Assembly (NCBI RefSeq): GCF_002807055.1
Contig: NZ_NIXN01000005.1
Coordinates: forward strand, 1-64,000
Direction: 5' to 3'
Origin: Confluentibacter citreus
Lineage (GTDB): Bacteria; Bacteroidota; Bacteroidia; Flavobacteriales; Flavobacteriaceae
DNA length: 64,000 bases
Part shown: piece after piece, positions 1 to 7,910 of the stretch
Layout of the letters: the number at the start of each line of letters is the position of its first letter
Position numbering within the stretch: the stretch's first letter is position 1
Made by a program: the position numbers and the translations under genes
Notes under the pieces: generated by a model
Database searches by the model: none
Told to the model about the DNA's origin: nothing
What the model saw: only the letters and a program-made list of their open reading frames with translations

Positions 1-77
1 TATTAGTTTTAAATGATTGTTGTTGTAGTTCATGATCTTGTTTCAATATGTTAAGATATTTGGCAGTCCACACTGCC

Positions 78-147
78 GGTTGATGGTCAATGGTTATTGG
101 TTGATGGCATTAGTGCCAACGGCCATGGGCAGACGGCCAACAGCCAA
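78..147. repeat. Degenerate heptanucleotide tandem array in the spacer before 5S rRNA
   Basis: Ten consecutive 7-base units can be read: GGTTGAT, GGTCAAT, GGTTATT, GGTTGAT, GGCATTA, GTGCCAA, CGGCCAT, GGGCAGA, CGGCCAA, CAGCCAA. Units 1-4 share GGTNNNT and the later ones drift to NGGCCAN. A 6-bp hairpin (GGCAGT/ACTGCC, 62-77) lies just before it. The array fills the spacer between the presumed 23S gene to the left of the window and the 5S gene. No coding potential is seen. Period and start are direct observations; function is unknown. Confidence 0.6.
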
Positions 148-153
148 AAATTT

Positions 154-259
154 AAGGTGGTTATAGCGACGGGGCTCACCTCTTACCATTCCGAACAGAG
201 TAGTTAAGCCCGTTAGCGCCGATGGTACTGCGAAAGTGGGAGAGTAGGTCGTTGCCTTT
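154..259 (+). rRNA. rrf: 5S ribosomal RNA
   Basis: The core CCATTCCGAACAGAG and the block GTTAAGCCCGTTAGCGCCGA are diagnostic of bacterial 5S rRNA, as is the 3' block GAGAGTAGGTCGTTGCC. The 5' end (AAGGTGG at 154) pairs with the 3' end (GCCTT near 254-258) to close helix I, which sets the ends to within a few bases. The length of about 106 nt fits the family. It is the last gene of an rRNA operon whose 16S and 23S genes lie outside the window, and a terminator follows directly. Confidence 0.93.
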
Positions 260-265
260 TTTGGA

Positions 266-300
266 AGCCCTGCATGGTAATCATGCAGGGCTTTTTGTTT
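266..300 (+). terminator. Rho-independent terminator of the rRNA operon
   Basis: An 11-bp perfect stem AGCCCTGCATG/CATGCAGGGCT closes a 5-nt loop and is followed by TTTTTGTTTTTT. It begins 7 bases after the 5S 3' end. Confidence 0.92.
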
Positions 301-337
301 TTTAGCGGGTGGGAGTGGTTATTTAGAATGCAGAGGG

Positions 338-1480
338 TTAATCTCTTAAAATACTTCTAGAGATAACAATTTTTTGAATTTCTGAGGTGCCTTCATAAAT
401 CTGGGTTATTTTGGCATCACGCATTAAACGTTCAACGTGATAATCTTTCACAAAACCATTACCGCCGTGAATTTGAACAGCTTCAACAGTGTGTTCCATA
501 GCCACTTTTGAAGCATATAATTTGGCTGTTGCGCTAGATATATCGTAGTTATTACCTTGATCTTTATCCCACGCAGCTTTCATTACCAAATGCCGGGCAG
601 CAGAAATGTCTGTATACATATCTGCCAATTTAAAAGCAATGGATTGATGATTGGAAATCTCGGTTCCAAAAGTTTTGCGTTCTTTAGAATATTTTAAAGC
701 CAATTCATAAGCGCCTTGGGCAATTCCTAATGCCTGGGATGCAATACCTATACGTCCGCCAGATAAGGTTTTCATGGCAAATCTAAAACCAAATCCGTCT
801 TCACCAATTCTGTTTTCTTTTGGAACTTTAACATCATTGAATTGTAATGTATGCGTGTCGCTTCCGCGTATGCCTAGTTTGTTCTCTTTTGGCCCAATAT
901 GAAAGCCTTCCATGCCTTTTTCTAAAATAAAAGCATTGATGCCGTGCGAGCCTTTTTCTTTATCAGTTTGGGAAATCACTAAATATACATCGGCCCGTCC
1001 TCCATTAGTAATCCAATTTTTTGTTCCGTTAAGTAAATAATAATCACCTTTATCAATAGCTGATGTTTTTTGGGATGTCGCATCACTTCCAGCTTCTGGT
1101 TCACTCAAACAAAAGGCTCCAACAAACTCGCCAGTAGCCAATTTTGTTAGATATTTTTGCTTTTGCATATCATTGCCATAAGCTTCAATGCCATAAGAAA
1201 CCAAGGAGTTATTTACGGAAACAATCACAGAAGCAGAAGCATCAACTTTGGATAGTTCTTCCATAATTAGCACATACGATATTGTGTCCATACCGCTACC
1301 TCCATATTTGGGATCAACCATAATACCCATGAATCCAAGTTCTCCCATTTTTTTTACTAAAGCATCTGGAAAATGTTGATTTTCATCACGCTCTATAACA
1401 CCCGGGAGGAGTTCATTTTGAGCAAAATCTCTAGCAGTATCTTGTATTATGATATGTTCTTCGGTTAGACTAAAATCCAT
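338..1480 (-). CDS. Acyl-CoA dehydrogenase, short/branched-chain type
   Basis: This 380-residue flavoenzyme would catalyse alpha,beta-dehydrogenation of an acyl-CoA, passing electrons to ETF in fatty-acid or branched-chain amino-acid breakdown. Length and architecture (N-terminal helices, middle beta domain with FCLSEPEAGSDA and WITNGG, C-terminal helices) match the family. The catalytic base is in the usual short-chain position: QIYEGTSEIQ, Glu363. It is monocistronic and diverges from anmK. Its own promoter is visible upstream (TTG-N20-TATATTTG on the minus strand). Substrate chain length cannot be told from sequence. A second, differently built acyl-CoA dehydrogenase lies at 32513-33679. 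Confidence 0.93.
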   Translation of the reverse strand: MDFSLTEEHIIIQDTARDFAQNELLPGVIERDENQHFPDALVKKMGELGFMGIMVDPKYGGSGMDTISYVLIMEELSKVDASASVIVSVNNSLVSYGIEAYGNDMQKQKYLTKLATGEFVGAFCLSEPEAGSDATSQKTSAIDKGDYYLLNGTKNWITNGGRADVYLVISQTDKEKGSHGINAFILEKGMEGFHIGPKENKLGIRGSDTHTLQFNDVKVPKENRIGEDGFGFRFAMKTLSGGRIGIASQALGIAQGAYELALKYSKERKTFGTEISNHQSIAFKLADMYTDISAARHLVMKAAWDKDQGNNYDISSATAKLYASKVAMEHTVEAVQIHGGNGFVKDYHVERLMRDAKITQIYEGTSEIQKIVISRSILRD

Positions 1481-1519
1481 GATTTATAACTAGCTAATAA
1501 TGTTGATAATGAATAAACT

Positions 1520-1550
1520 CAAATATAACTTTTTATAAGGATATTATCAA
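1520..1550 (-). promoter_or_regulatory. Bacteroidota-type promoter of the acyl-CoA dehydrogenase gene
   Basis: On the minus strand TTG (1550-1548) is followed after 20 nt by TATATTTG (1527-1520), matching the Bacteroidota sigma-A consensus TTG-N17-23-TAnnTTTG. The ATG at 1480 lies about 40 nt downstream. Confidence 0.7.
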
Positions 1551-1574
1551 TGAGTATTATTATTTTTACCTAAT

Positions 1575-2648
1575 ATGATACAAACAAGCTATAAGGTTAT
1601 TGGTATGATGTCTGGCACGTCGCTGGATGGTATTGATTTGGTCTATGTAGAGTTTAATAAATATTCCAAGTGGGATTTTACTATTCTAAAAGCACAAACT
1701 TTTGAGTATGATGACACTTGGAGAGAAAAACTCAGGAATTTAGTTACGGCTTCTATGGACGATTTGAAAACTATAGATAGTGATTATACCCATTATATAG
1801 CTCATGTTATTAATGAATTTATTGAAACAAACAATATTGAATATGTGGATGCTATTTGTTCTCATGGGCATACCGCTTTACATCAACCACAAAATAAACT
1901 TACTTACCAAATAGGAAATAAATCCATCCTGGCAGATTTAACAAAGAATACAGTCGTTTGTAATTTTAGGGTTCAAGATGTCGAGTTGGGTGGGCAGGGA
2001 GCACCGCTTGTACCAATTGGAGACGAACTTCTTTTTCCTGAATATGATTTTTGTTTAAATTTAGGAGGATTTGCAAATATTTCAACAAAAATTGATGATG
2101 AACGAATAGCCTATGATATTTGCCCCGTGAATATAGTTCTTAATCATTATATTAAAACTATAGGGTTTGATTATGATGATAAAGGGAAAATGGCTTCTTC
2201 AGGAGAGGTAAACCATTCATTATTAAATAAGCTGAATGATTTAGATTTTTATAAACGATCATACCCTAAATCGTTAGGATTAGAATGGGTAAATACAAAT
2301 ATCTTTCCTTTAATTAATTCATATAATATGGAAATAAAGGATGTTTTAAGGACATTTATAGAGCACATTGCTGTTCAAATTTCTGTAGAAATCAACAAAA
2401 AAAATAAGGCTTCAGTATTAGTTTCAGGCGGTGGTGTTTACAACGAGTTTCTTATAAGCAGCATAAACCATTTAACAAAAAACAGAATAGTAATACCTTC
2501 AAAAAATATCATAGAATTTAAAGAAGCATTAATTTTCGCATTCTTAGGAGTGTTAAGACTTAGAAATGAGGTAAATACCTTAAAAAGCGTGACTGGGGCT
2601 GTAAAAAATCATAGTTCAGGAAAGATTTTCGCTATTAAAATTAACTAA
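1575..2648 (+). CDS. anmK: Anhydro-N-acetylmuramic acid kinase
   Basis: AnmK phosphorylates and opens 1,6-anhydro-N-acetylmuramic acid released in peptidoglycan turnover, giving MurNAc-6-phosphate for recycling in the cytoplasm. The 357 residues carry the ASKHA-type phosphate-1 loop GMMSGTSLDG (residues 10-19), the family block CSHGHTALHQP (near 95-105), LGGFANIS and the C-terminal VSGGGVYN adenosine-binding block. Length fits the family (about 350-390). It is divergent from the acyl-CoA dehydrogenase, with a 94-bp spacer. No other recycling gene is adjacent. Confidence 0.93.
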   Translation: MIQTSYKVIGMMSGTSLDGIDLVYVEFNKYSKWDFTILKAQTFEYDDTWREKLRNLVTASMDDLKTIDSDYTHYIAHVINEFIETNNIEYVDAICSHGHTALHQPQNKLTYQIGNKSILADLTKNTVVCNFRVQDVELGGQGAPLVPIGDELLFPEYDFCLNLGGFANISTKIDDERIAYDICPVNIVLNHYIKTIGFDYDDKGKMASSGEVNHSLLNKLNDLDFYKRSYPKSLGLEWVNTNIFPLINSYNMEIKDVLRTFIEHIAVQISVEINKKNKASVLVSGGGVYNEFLISSINHLTKNRIVIPSKNIIEFKEALIFAFLGVLRLRNEVNTLKSVTGAVKNHSSGKIFAIKIN

Positions 2649-2778
2649 AAATTAATCGTTAAGGATTATAGTTTTTTATATTTGTTAAATCAATACAAAC
2701 CTAACCAATCAATTTTTATATAGTAGTAAAATACAACTTATCTGAATCGGATTACTACCGATAAACAATATTAACTTT

Positions 2779-4176
2779 ATGGAGACAGCAATTATTTTGG
2801 TATTTGTAATGGGGTACTTAGCCATTACGTTAGAGCATAATTTGAAAATAGATAAGTTGATCCCTGCTTTGGTCATGATGGCCATTTGTTGGGCATTAAT
2901 AGCTTTAGGTTTAGAAAGTTTTCCTCAATGGTTTGATTCTGCCAATCATAGTTTGTTAGAAGGTTTTGGTTCAATGGCTTCGGAAGAAAAGATGCACCTA
3001 ATGGAAGAAACGCTATTGCATCACCTTGGAAAAACTGCCGAAATATTAGTGTTCCTTTTGGGTGCCATGACTATAGTTGAAATAATTGATTATTTTGATG
3101 GATTTTCCACGATTAAAGACTTTGTAAAAACCAAAAAGAAAACAAAAATATTATGGATATTTTCCATACTGGCATTTGTTTTATCAGCCATTATTGATAA
3201 TTTAACTGCTACCATAGTTTTGATTTCCATACTTCAAAAAATAGTTAAAGAACGAAATGTACGTTTATATTATGCCGGTTTAATTATTATTGCAGCAAAC
3301 GCCGGAGGTGCTTGGTCTCCTATTGGAGATGTAACAACAACCATGTTATGGATAGGTAAAAAGGTAAGTACAGAATATTTGGTAGGATATTTATTTATAC
3401 CTTCCTTATTGTGTATGGCAGTGCCTTCTTTTATTGCCTCTTTTTTACCGATCTTCAAGGGTAATTTAGATATTGATGATGAGGATTTATCAGAGCCAAA
3501 GAAGTCTGTTTTTAGTGCAAAAATGCTTTATCTGGGTCTTGGTGCCATTATCTTTGTGCCTGTTTTTAAAATGGTTACACATTTACCTCCTTATGTTGGA
3601 ATGATGTTATCTTTGGGTATTGTTGCTACTTTTGCTGAGATTTATAGTAGAAGAAAATTTAGTTTAACAGAGTTAAATTCGCAAGAAAGTGATGCACATG
3701 CCATACATAGTCCTGTTCATCATTCCTTATCAAGAATTGAATTGCCTAGTATATTATTCTTTTTAGGGATATTAATGGCTGTCGCTGCTCTAGAATCTCT
3801 AGGTATTTTGTTCGATTTTGCAGGAACATTAGAAAGAACGATGCCAAGATTAGGTACAGAGATGCATGCTGATGGCGTTTCAGATTTAGTGGTTTTATTG
3901 CTAGGAGTAGGTTCGGCAGTTATTGACAATGTGCCACTTGTTGCTGCTAGTTTAGGAATGTTCCATGAACCTATGGATAATGAACTTTGGCATTTTGTAG
4001 CGTATTCTGCAGGAACTGGTGGAAGTATGTTGATTATTGGGTCAGCTGCTGGAGTTGTAGCAATGGGTATGGAGAAAATTGATTTCTTTTGGTACTTAAA
4101 AAAGATTTCATGGTTAGCACTTATTGGCTTTTTAGTAGGTGCTGTAGCATTTATGTTTACAAGAACTTTATTTTAA
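2779..4176 (+). CDS. nhaD: NhaD-type sodium/proton antiporter
   Basis: This inner-membrane Na+/H+ antiporter of the ion-transporter (IT) superfamily has 465 residues and about twelve hydrophobic segments. Repeated intramembrane motifs IIDNLTATIVL (near residue 137) and SAVIDNVPLVAA (near residue 375) are the two inverted-repeat signature segments of NhaD, with conserved Asp-Asn and a following Thr or Pro. A -7-like TATATTTG lies at 2677-2684, about 95 nt upstream, but no clear TTG partner was found. The exbB-exbD-tonB run follows 50 bp later. Linking sodium circulation to energised transport is a contextual guess only. Confidence 0.92.
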   Translation: METAIILVFVMGYLAITLEHNLKIDKLIPALVMMAICWALIALGLESFPQWFDSANHSLLEGFGSMASEEKMHLMEETLLHHLGKTAEILVFLLGAMTIVEIIDYFDGFSTIKDFVKTKKKTKILWIFSILAFVLSAIIDNLTATIVLISILQKIVKERNVRLYYAGLIIIAANAGGAWSPIGDVTTTMLWIGKKVSTEYLVGYLFIPSLLCMAVPSFIASFLPIFKGNLDIDDEDLSEPKKSVFSAKMLYLGLGAIIFVPVFKMVTHLPPYVGMMLSLGIVATFAEIYSRRKFSLTELNSQESDAHAIHSPVHHSLSRIELPSILFFLGILMAVAALESLGILFDFAGTLERTMPRLGTEMHADGVSDLVVLLLGVGSAVIDNVPLVAASLGMFHEPMDNELWHFVAYSAGTGGSMLIIGSAAGVVAMGMEKIDFFWYLKKISWLALIGFLVGAVAFMFTRTLF

Positions 4177-4226
4177 TATACTTTAACAAAAAAACAAACG
4201 TTATACAATTCAAGAAATAATTATAT

Positions 4227-4928
4227 ATGCTAAATACTTTAATACAAATTTCCCAAGAAGGACCAGAGTTACTTACAGATGAAGTGCCTGTTGAAAAATC
4301 CCTTTCTATTATTGAATTAATTAGTAGTGGAGGGCTAGCAGGACAACTAATCATTGCCGTATTATTTTTAATGCTTGTTCTGGCGATTTATATTTATTTT
4401 GAGCGTTTATTTGCCATAAAAGCAGCATCAAAAGTAGATTCCAATTTTATGAATCAAATAAAAGATCATGTAACCCATGGAAAAACAGATGCTGCGCAAA
4501 TACTTTGTGCCCAAGTGAATTCTCCCGTATCCCGACTTATTGGGAAAGGAATCTCTAGAATTGGAAAACCTCTTGCAGACATTAATACTGCTTTAGAAAA
4601 TGCAGGAAGATTAGAGATTTATGGATTGGAGAAAAACGTTAGTATTTTAGCTACTATTTCTGGAGCTGGACCAATGATTGGATTTCTTGGAACCGTAGTC
4701 GGCATGATATTGGCCATATTCGAACTTGCAAATGCTGGTGGTACCATTCAAATGGATGTTTTAGCTAGCGGACTTTATACGGCTATGACTACTACCGTTG
4801 CTGGTTTAATTGTAGGGATTGTTTCTTTTATGGCATACAATCATTTGGTAGTAAAAACCGATAAAGTAGTGTATCAAATGGAAGCAAACTCATTGGAGTT
4901 CCTTGATCACTTAAACGAACCTTCATAA
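4227..4928 (+). CDS. exbB: ExbB/TolQ-family proton channel subunit
   Basis: The 233-residue inner-membrane protein has three transmembrane segments (about 35-60, 140-170 and 185-210). The MotA/TolQ/ExbB signature GFLGTVVGMILAIF and the Thr-rich GLYTAMTTTVAGL segment form the proton path with ExbD. Together with the downstream exbD (1 bp apart) and tonB it would transmit the proton-motive force to TonB-dependent outer-membrane receptors, the main nutrient importers of Bacteroidota. The N-terminal 30 residues are acidic and poorly conserved. Start ATG follows an A/T-rich leader without a Shine-Dalgarno sequence, as usual here. Confidence 0.92.
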   Translation: MLNTLIQISQEGPELLTDEVPVEKSLSIIELISSGGLAGQLIIAVLFLMLVLAIYIYFERLFAIKAASKVDSNFMNQIKDHVTHGKTDAAQILCAQVNSPVSRLIGKGISRIGKPLADINTALENAGRLEIYGLEKNVSILATISGAGPMIGFLGTVVGMILAIFELANAGGTIQMDVLASGLYTAMTTTVAGLIVGIVSFMAYNHLVVKTDKVVYQMEANSLEFLDHLNEPS

Positions 4929-4929
4929 T

Positions 4930-5325
4930 ATGAATATTAGAGGAAGAAATAAAGTATCGCCAGAATTCAATATGTCGTCTATGACAGATATTGTTTTTCT
5001 ATTACTTATATTTTTTATGATAGCTTCTACATTGGTTTCTACAAGTGCTATTGATATTTTATTGCCAAAAGCTAGCGGTAAAACTGAAAATAAGAAATCT
5101 ATTGCGGTTAGTATTCAGAAGGATTTGACCTATTATATTGATGAAAAAAGAGTCGGTGAAAGTGTTTTAGAATCAGAATTAATTACAGCGCTTTCCAGCG
5201 AAGAGAGCCCAACAATTGTTTTACGTGCAGAAAAATCGGTACCAGTGGAAAATGTTGTAAAGGTTATGGACATAGCTAATAGAAATAAGTTTAAGATTAT
5301 ACTGGCGGTTAAACCAGGTAGCTAA
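4930..5325 (+). CDS. exbD: ExbD/TolR-family proton channel subunit
   Basis: This 131-residue protein has a short cytoplasmic N-terminus and one transmembrane helix (MTDIVFLLLIFFMIAST). The conserved Asp in that helix (SSMTDIVFLL) is the proton-carrying residue of ExbD/TolR, and a periplasmic domain follows. The ATG lies directly after the exbB stop, so the two are translationally coupled. It pairs with ExbB to power TonB. Confidence 0.93.
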   Translation: MNIRGRNKVSPEFNMSSMTDIVFLLLIFFMIASTLVSTSAIDILLPKASGKTENKKSIAVSIQKDLTYYIDEKRVGESVLESELITALSSEESPTIVLRAEKSVPVENVVKVMDIANRNKFKIILAVKPGS

Positions 5326-5433
5326 TTATAAATTATTACGGTTTTTTCTACTAGAATTATTTAGTAAGCTAAGTTCTAAATTTACAAAGGAATGGAATAG
5401 CCCACAATTCAAAAAATTAATAAGCATTAATAA

Positions 5434-6282
5434 ATGAAATTTTTAGAAACCAAACATGAAAGGGATTCTGCTAAATTAACAACGTTAATTACGGTGATAT
5501 TAATTTTATTATTATTTGTTGTGGGAGCGCCATACATGGATCCACCGATAGAGTATGGAGTTGCGGTAAACTTTGGAACAACTGATTTTGGAAAGGGAGA
5601 TGTTCAACCTTTAAAACCTATAAAATCTGAGCCAAACGACATAAACGAACCTTATCAACCCGATGTTTCAAAAGCAGAGCCAACAAAAGCTTCAGAATCA
5701 AAAGAAGAAGTTTTAACTCAAGAAAACGAAGAAGCTATTGCTATAAAAAAGCAAAAGCAAGCGGAAGCAAATGCAAAAGCCATTGCTGATGCCAAAGCGA
5801 AGGCAGAAGCGGATAGGGTAGCTAAAGAAAAACAGGAGCAAGCTGATAAAAAACGGAAATTAGATGCTTTAATTGGAGGCGTTAGCAAATCTGAAGGCAC
5901 AGCAACAGGTGGTGAAGGAAATGACAATAAAGCTGGAGATAAAGGCCAACTAGATGGAAATCCATATGCAACCAGTTATTTTGGTTCTGGAGGTTCTGGA
6001 AGTGGTGGTGTTGGTTATGGATTAAACGGTAGAGGAAAACCTTCTAGAGAAATTTTCAAGCAAGATTGTAATGAGTATGGCATGGTTGTGGTAGAAATTG
6101 AAGTCGATAGAAACGGCAAAGTAATCAGTGCTAAACCAGGCATAAAGGGTACAACAAATACTTCTGCATGTTTGTTAGAACCAGCAAAAAAAATAGCCTT
6201 ATCGCACAAATGGCCTGCTGATCCTAAAGCACCAGTAAGGCAAATAGGATTTGTAAGTGTCAATTTTGATTTAAGTAATTAG
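5434..6282 (+). CDS. tonB: TonB-like energy-transducing protein
   Basis: The 282-residue protein has one N-terminal transmembrane helix (about 16-34). A long acidic and Pro/Lys-rich periplasmic linker follows, then a predicted Ala/Lys/Glu coiled coil (about 105-145), a Gly/Ser-rich stretch (GSGGSGSGGVGYGLNGRGKP) and a C-terminal globular part with paired Cys that resembles the TonB C-terminal fold (VVVEIEVDRNGKV). It completes exbB-exbD-tonB. The C-terminal TonB assignment is weaker than that of its partners; it could also be called a TolA/TonB-like energy transducer. It ends 1 bp before folC, so co-transcription is likely. Confidence 0.85.
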   Translation: MKFLETKHERDSAKLTTLITVILILLLFVVGAPYMDPPIEYGVAVNFGTTDFGKGDVQPLKPIKSEPNDINEPYQPDVSKAEPTKASESKEEVLTQENEEAIAIKKQKQAEANAKAIADAKAKAEADRVAKEKQEQADKKRKLDALIGGVSKSEGTATGGEGNDNKAGDKGQLDGNPYATSYFGSGGSGSGGVGYGLNGRGKPSREIFKQDCNEYGMVVVEIEVDRNGKVISAKPGIKGTTNTSACLLEPAKKIALSHKWPADPKAPVRQIGFVSVNFDLSN

Positions 6283-6283
6283 A

Positions 6284-7501
6284 ATGACCTATAATGATAC
6301 TCTAAATTGGATGTTTTCTCAACTACCAATGTATCAAAGACAGGGTAAATCTGCTTTCAGAAAAGATTTAACAAATACCTTAAAACTATCCGAGCATTTA
6401 CATTTTCCCGAAAAAAAATTTAAATCAATTCATGTAGCAGGTACCAATGGTAAGGGATCTACAAGCCATATGTTGGCTTCTATTCTGCAAGAAGCAGGCT
6501 ATAAAGTTGGATTGTACACTTCTCCACATTTAAAAGATTTTAGAGAGCGTATCAAGATTAACGGGCATGTTGTTAGCAAACAATTTGTCACAGGTTTTAT
6601 TAAACGAAACAAATCGTTTTTGGAAAGCAATTCCTTATCATTTTTTGAAATGACAGTAGGTATGGCATTCGATTATTTTTCAAAAGAAAAAATAGATGTT
6701 GCTATTGTTGAAGTGGGGCTTGGAGGCCGATTAGATTCTACAAATATTATCACACCAGAAGTCTCTGTCATTACTAATATAGGGTATGATCACATGCAAT
6801 TTTTAGGAAATACAATAGAAGAAATCGCATTTGAAAAAGGTGGCATTATAAAACCAAATGTGCCTGTAGTTATTGGCGAAACACAAACCGAAACGCAGCC
6901 TGTTTTTAAAAATTTAGCTTCCAAAAATAATTCTGAAATTACGTTTGCTGATAAAGAGATTAAAGAAATTTTTGAAAGTGATTTAAAAGGCATTTATCAA
7001 GAAAAGAACATTAAAACAGTTCTTCAAGCCATAAGAAAAATTCAAGAAAGAGGTTTTATAATTTCTCAAGCACACATTAAAAAAGGCTTATTAAATGTTG
7101 TAGATAATACAGGTTTAATGGGTAGATGGCAAATTTTGCAATTAAATCCGAAAGTGATTTGCGATACGGCGCACAACAAAGAAGGTCTAGCTTATGTTAT
7201 GAAACAGCTTTTAAATGAAACCTATAAAACCTTGCATATCGTTTTTGGGGTCGTAAATGATAAAGACGTGACATCCATTTTACCTTTATTACCAAAAAAA
7301 GCAATCTATTATTTTTGCAAACCTGATATTCCAAGAGGTTTAGATGCAAAAGAACTAAAGCAAATATTTATGGATGCTGGATTTAATGGAAAAACTTATA
7401 GTTCTGTAAAAGAAGCATATAAAGCAGCAAAAGATAATGCAACTGCCAATGATTGTATTTATATTGGAGGAAGCACATTTGTAGTTGCAGAAATAGTTTG
7501 A
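6284..7501 (+). CDS. folC: Bifunctional folylpolyglutamate synthase / dihydrofolate synthase
   Basis: FolC adds glutamate to dihydropteroate and folates with ATP in the cytoplasm. The 405-residue Mur-ligase-family protein has the P-loop HVAGTNGKGSTSHMLA (about residues 50-65), the metal/substrate block FEMTVGMAFDYF, VEVGLGGRLDSTNII and the C-terminal ligase block CDTAHNKEGL. Length fits. It starts 1 bp after tonB, an association without obvious functional link, and a tRNA promoter follows its stop. Confidence 0.94.
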   Translation: MTYNDTLNWMFSQLPMYQRQGKSAFRKDLTNTLKLSEHLHFPEKKFKSIHVAGTNGKGSTSHMLASILQEAGYKVGLYTSPHLKDFRERIKINGHVVSKQFVTGFIKRNKSFLESNSLSFFEMTVGMAFDYFSKEKIDVAIVEVGLGGRLDSTNIITPEVSVITNIGYDHMQFLGNTIEEIAFEKGGIIKPNVPVVIGETQTETQPVFKNLASKNNSEITFADKEIKEIFESDLKGIYQEKNIKTVLQAIRKIQERGFIISQAHIKKGLLNVVDNTGLMGRWQILQLNPKVICDTAHNKEGLAYVMKQLLNETYKTLHIVFGVVNDKDVTSILPLLPKKAIYYFCKPDIPRGLDAKELKQIFMDAGFNGKTYSSVKEAYKAAKDNATANDCIYIGGSTFVVAEIV

Positions 7502-7520
7502 TTTTTTATTGAAAAAGTTT

Positions 7521-7549
7521 TTGCAGATTAAAAATCTAGCTTATATTTG
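7521..7549 (+). promoter_or_regulatory. Promoter of the tRNA-Val pair
   Basis: TTG at 7521-7523, 18-nt spacer and TATATTTG at 7542-7549 match the Bacteroidota consensus. The tRNA begins 14 nt downstream. Confidence 0.82.
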
Positions 7550-7563
7550 CACACCTAATTAAA

Positions 7564-7638
7564 GGGCGACTAGCTCAGCTGGTTCAGAGCATTTGGTTTA
7601 CACCCAAAGGGTCAGGGGTTCGAATCCCTTGTCGCCCA
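7564..7638 (+). tRNA. tRNA-Val(TAC)
   Basis: A complete cloverleaf: acceptor GGGCGAC/GTCGCCC, anticodon stem TTTGG/CCAAA with loop TTTACAC (anticodon TAC), T arm with GGTTCGAATCC, discriminator A. The 3' CCA is not encoded, as in the other tRNAs here. Confidence 0.96.
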
Positions 7639-7642
7639 CAAA

Positions 7643-7675
7643 AAAAATCCTAAAGTTAAAGCTTTAGGATTTTTT
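7643..7675 (+). terminator. Rho-independent terminator between the two tRNA-Val genes
   Basis: A 13-bp stem (AAAAATCCTAAAG/CTTTAGGATTTTT, loop TTAAAG) ends in a run of T. It starts 4 nt after the first tRNA and 19 nt before the second. Confidence 0.85.
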
Positions 7676-7693
7676 GTTTCTACATTATGATAA

Positions 7694-7768
7694 GGGTCAT
7701 TAACTCAGTTGGTTCAGAGTGTCACGTCGACAACGTGGAAGTCACTGGTTCGAATCCAGTATGACCCA
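7694..7768 (+). tRNA. tRNA-Val(GAC) with C33
   Basis: Acceptor GGGTCAT/ATGACCC, D stem ACTC/GAGT, anticodon stem TCACG/CGTGG, loop TCGACAA, T arm ACTGG-TTCGAAT-CCAGT, discriminator A. The loop puts GAC at positions 34-36, hence valine; A73 and the position beside tRNA-Val(TAC) agree. Position 33 is C rather than the near-universal U. No promoter of its own is evident. Confidence 0.88.
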
Positions 7769-7910
7769 CAATTTTTTATATAAAACTTCCAGTATTCTTT
7801 CCATCGCAAGTATTTTCAAAATCCAGAAAGATTTAATTTAATATTCATAATCCCGAAATGATTAGAAATGGCTAACTTGTGACTTATTCCCAACCGCTAA
7901 ATTTATATAG

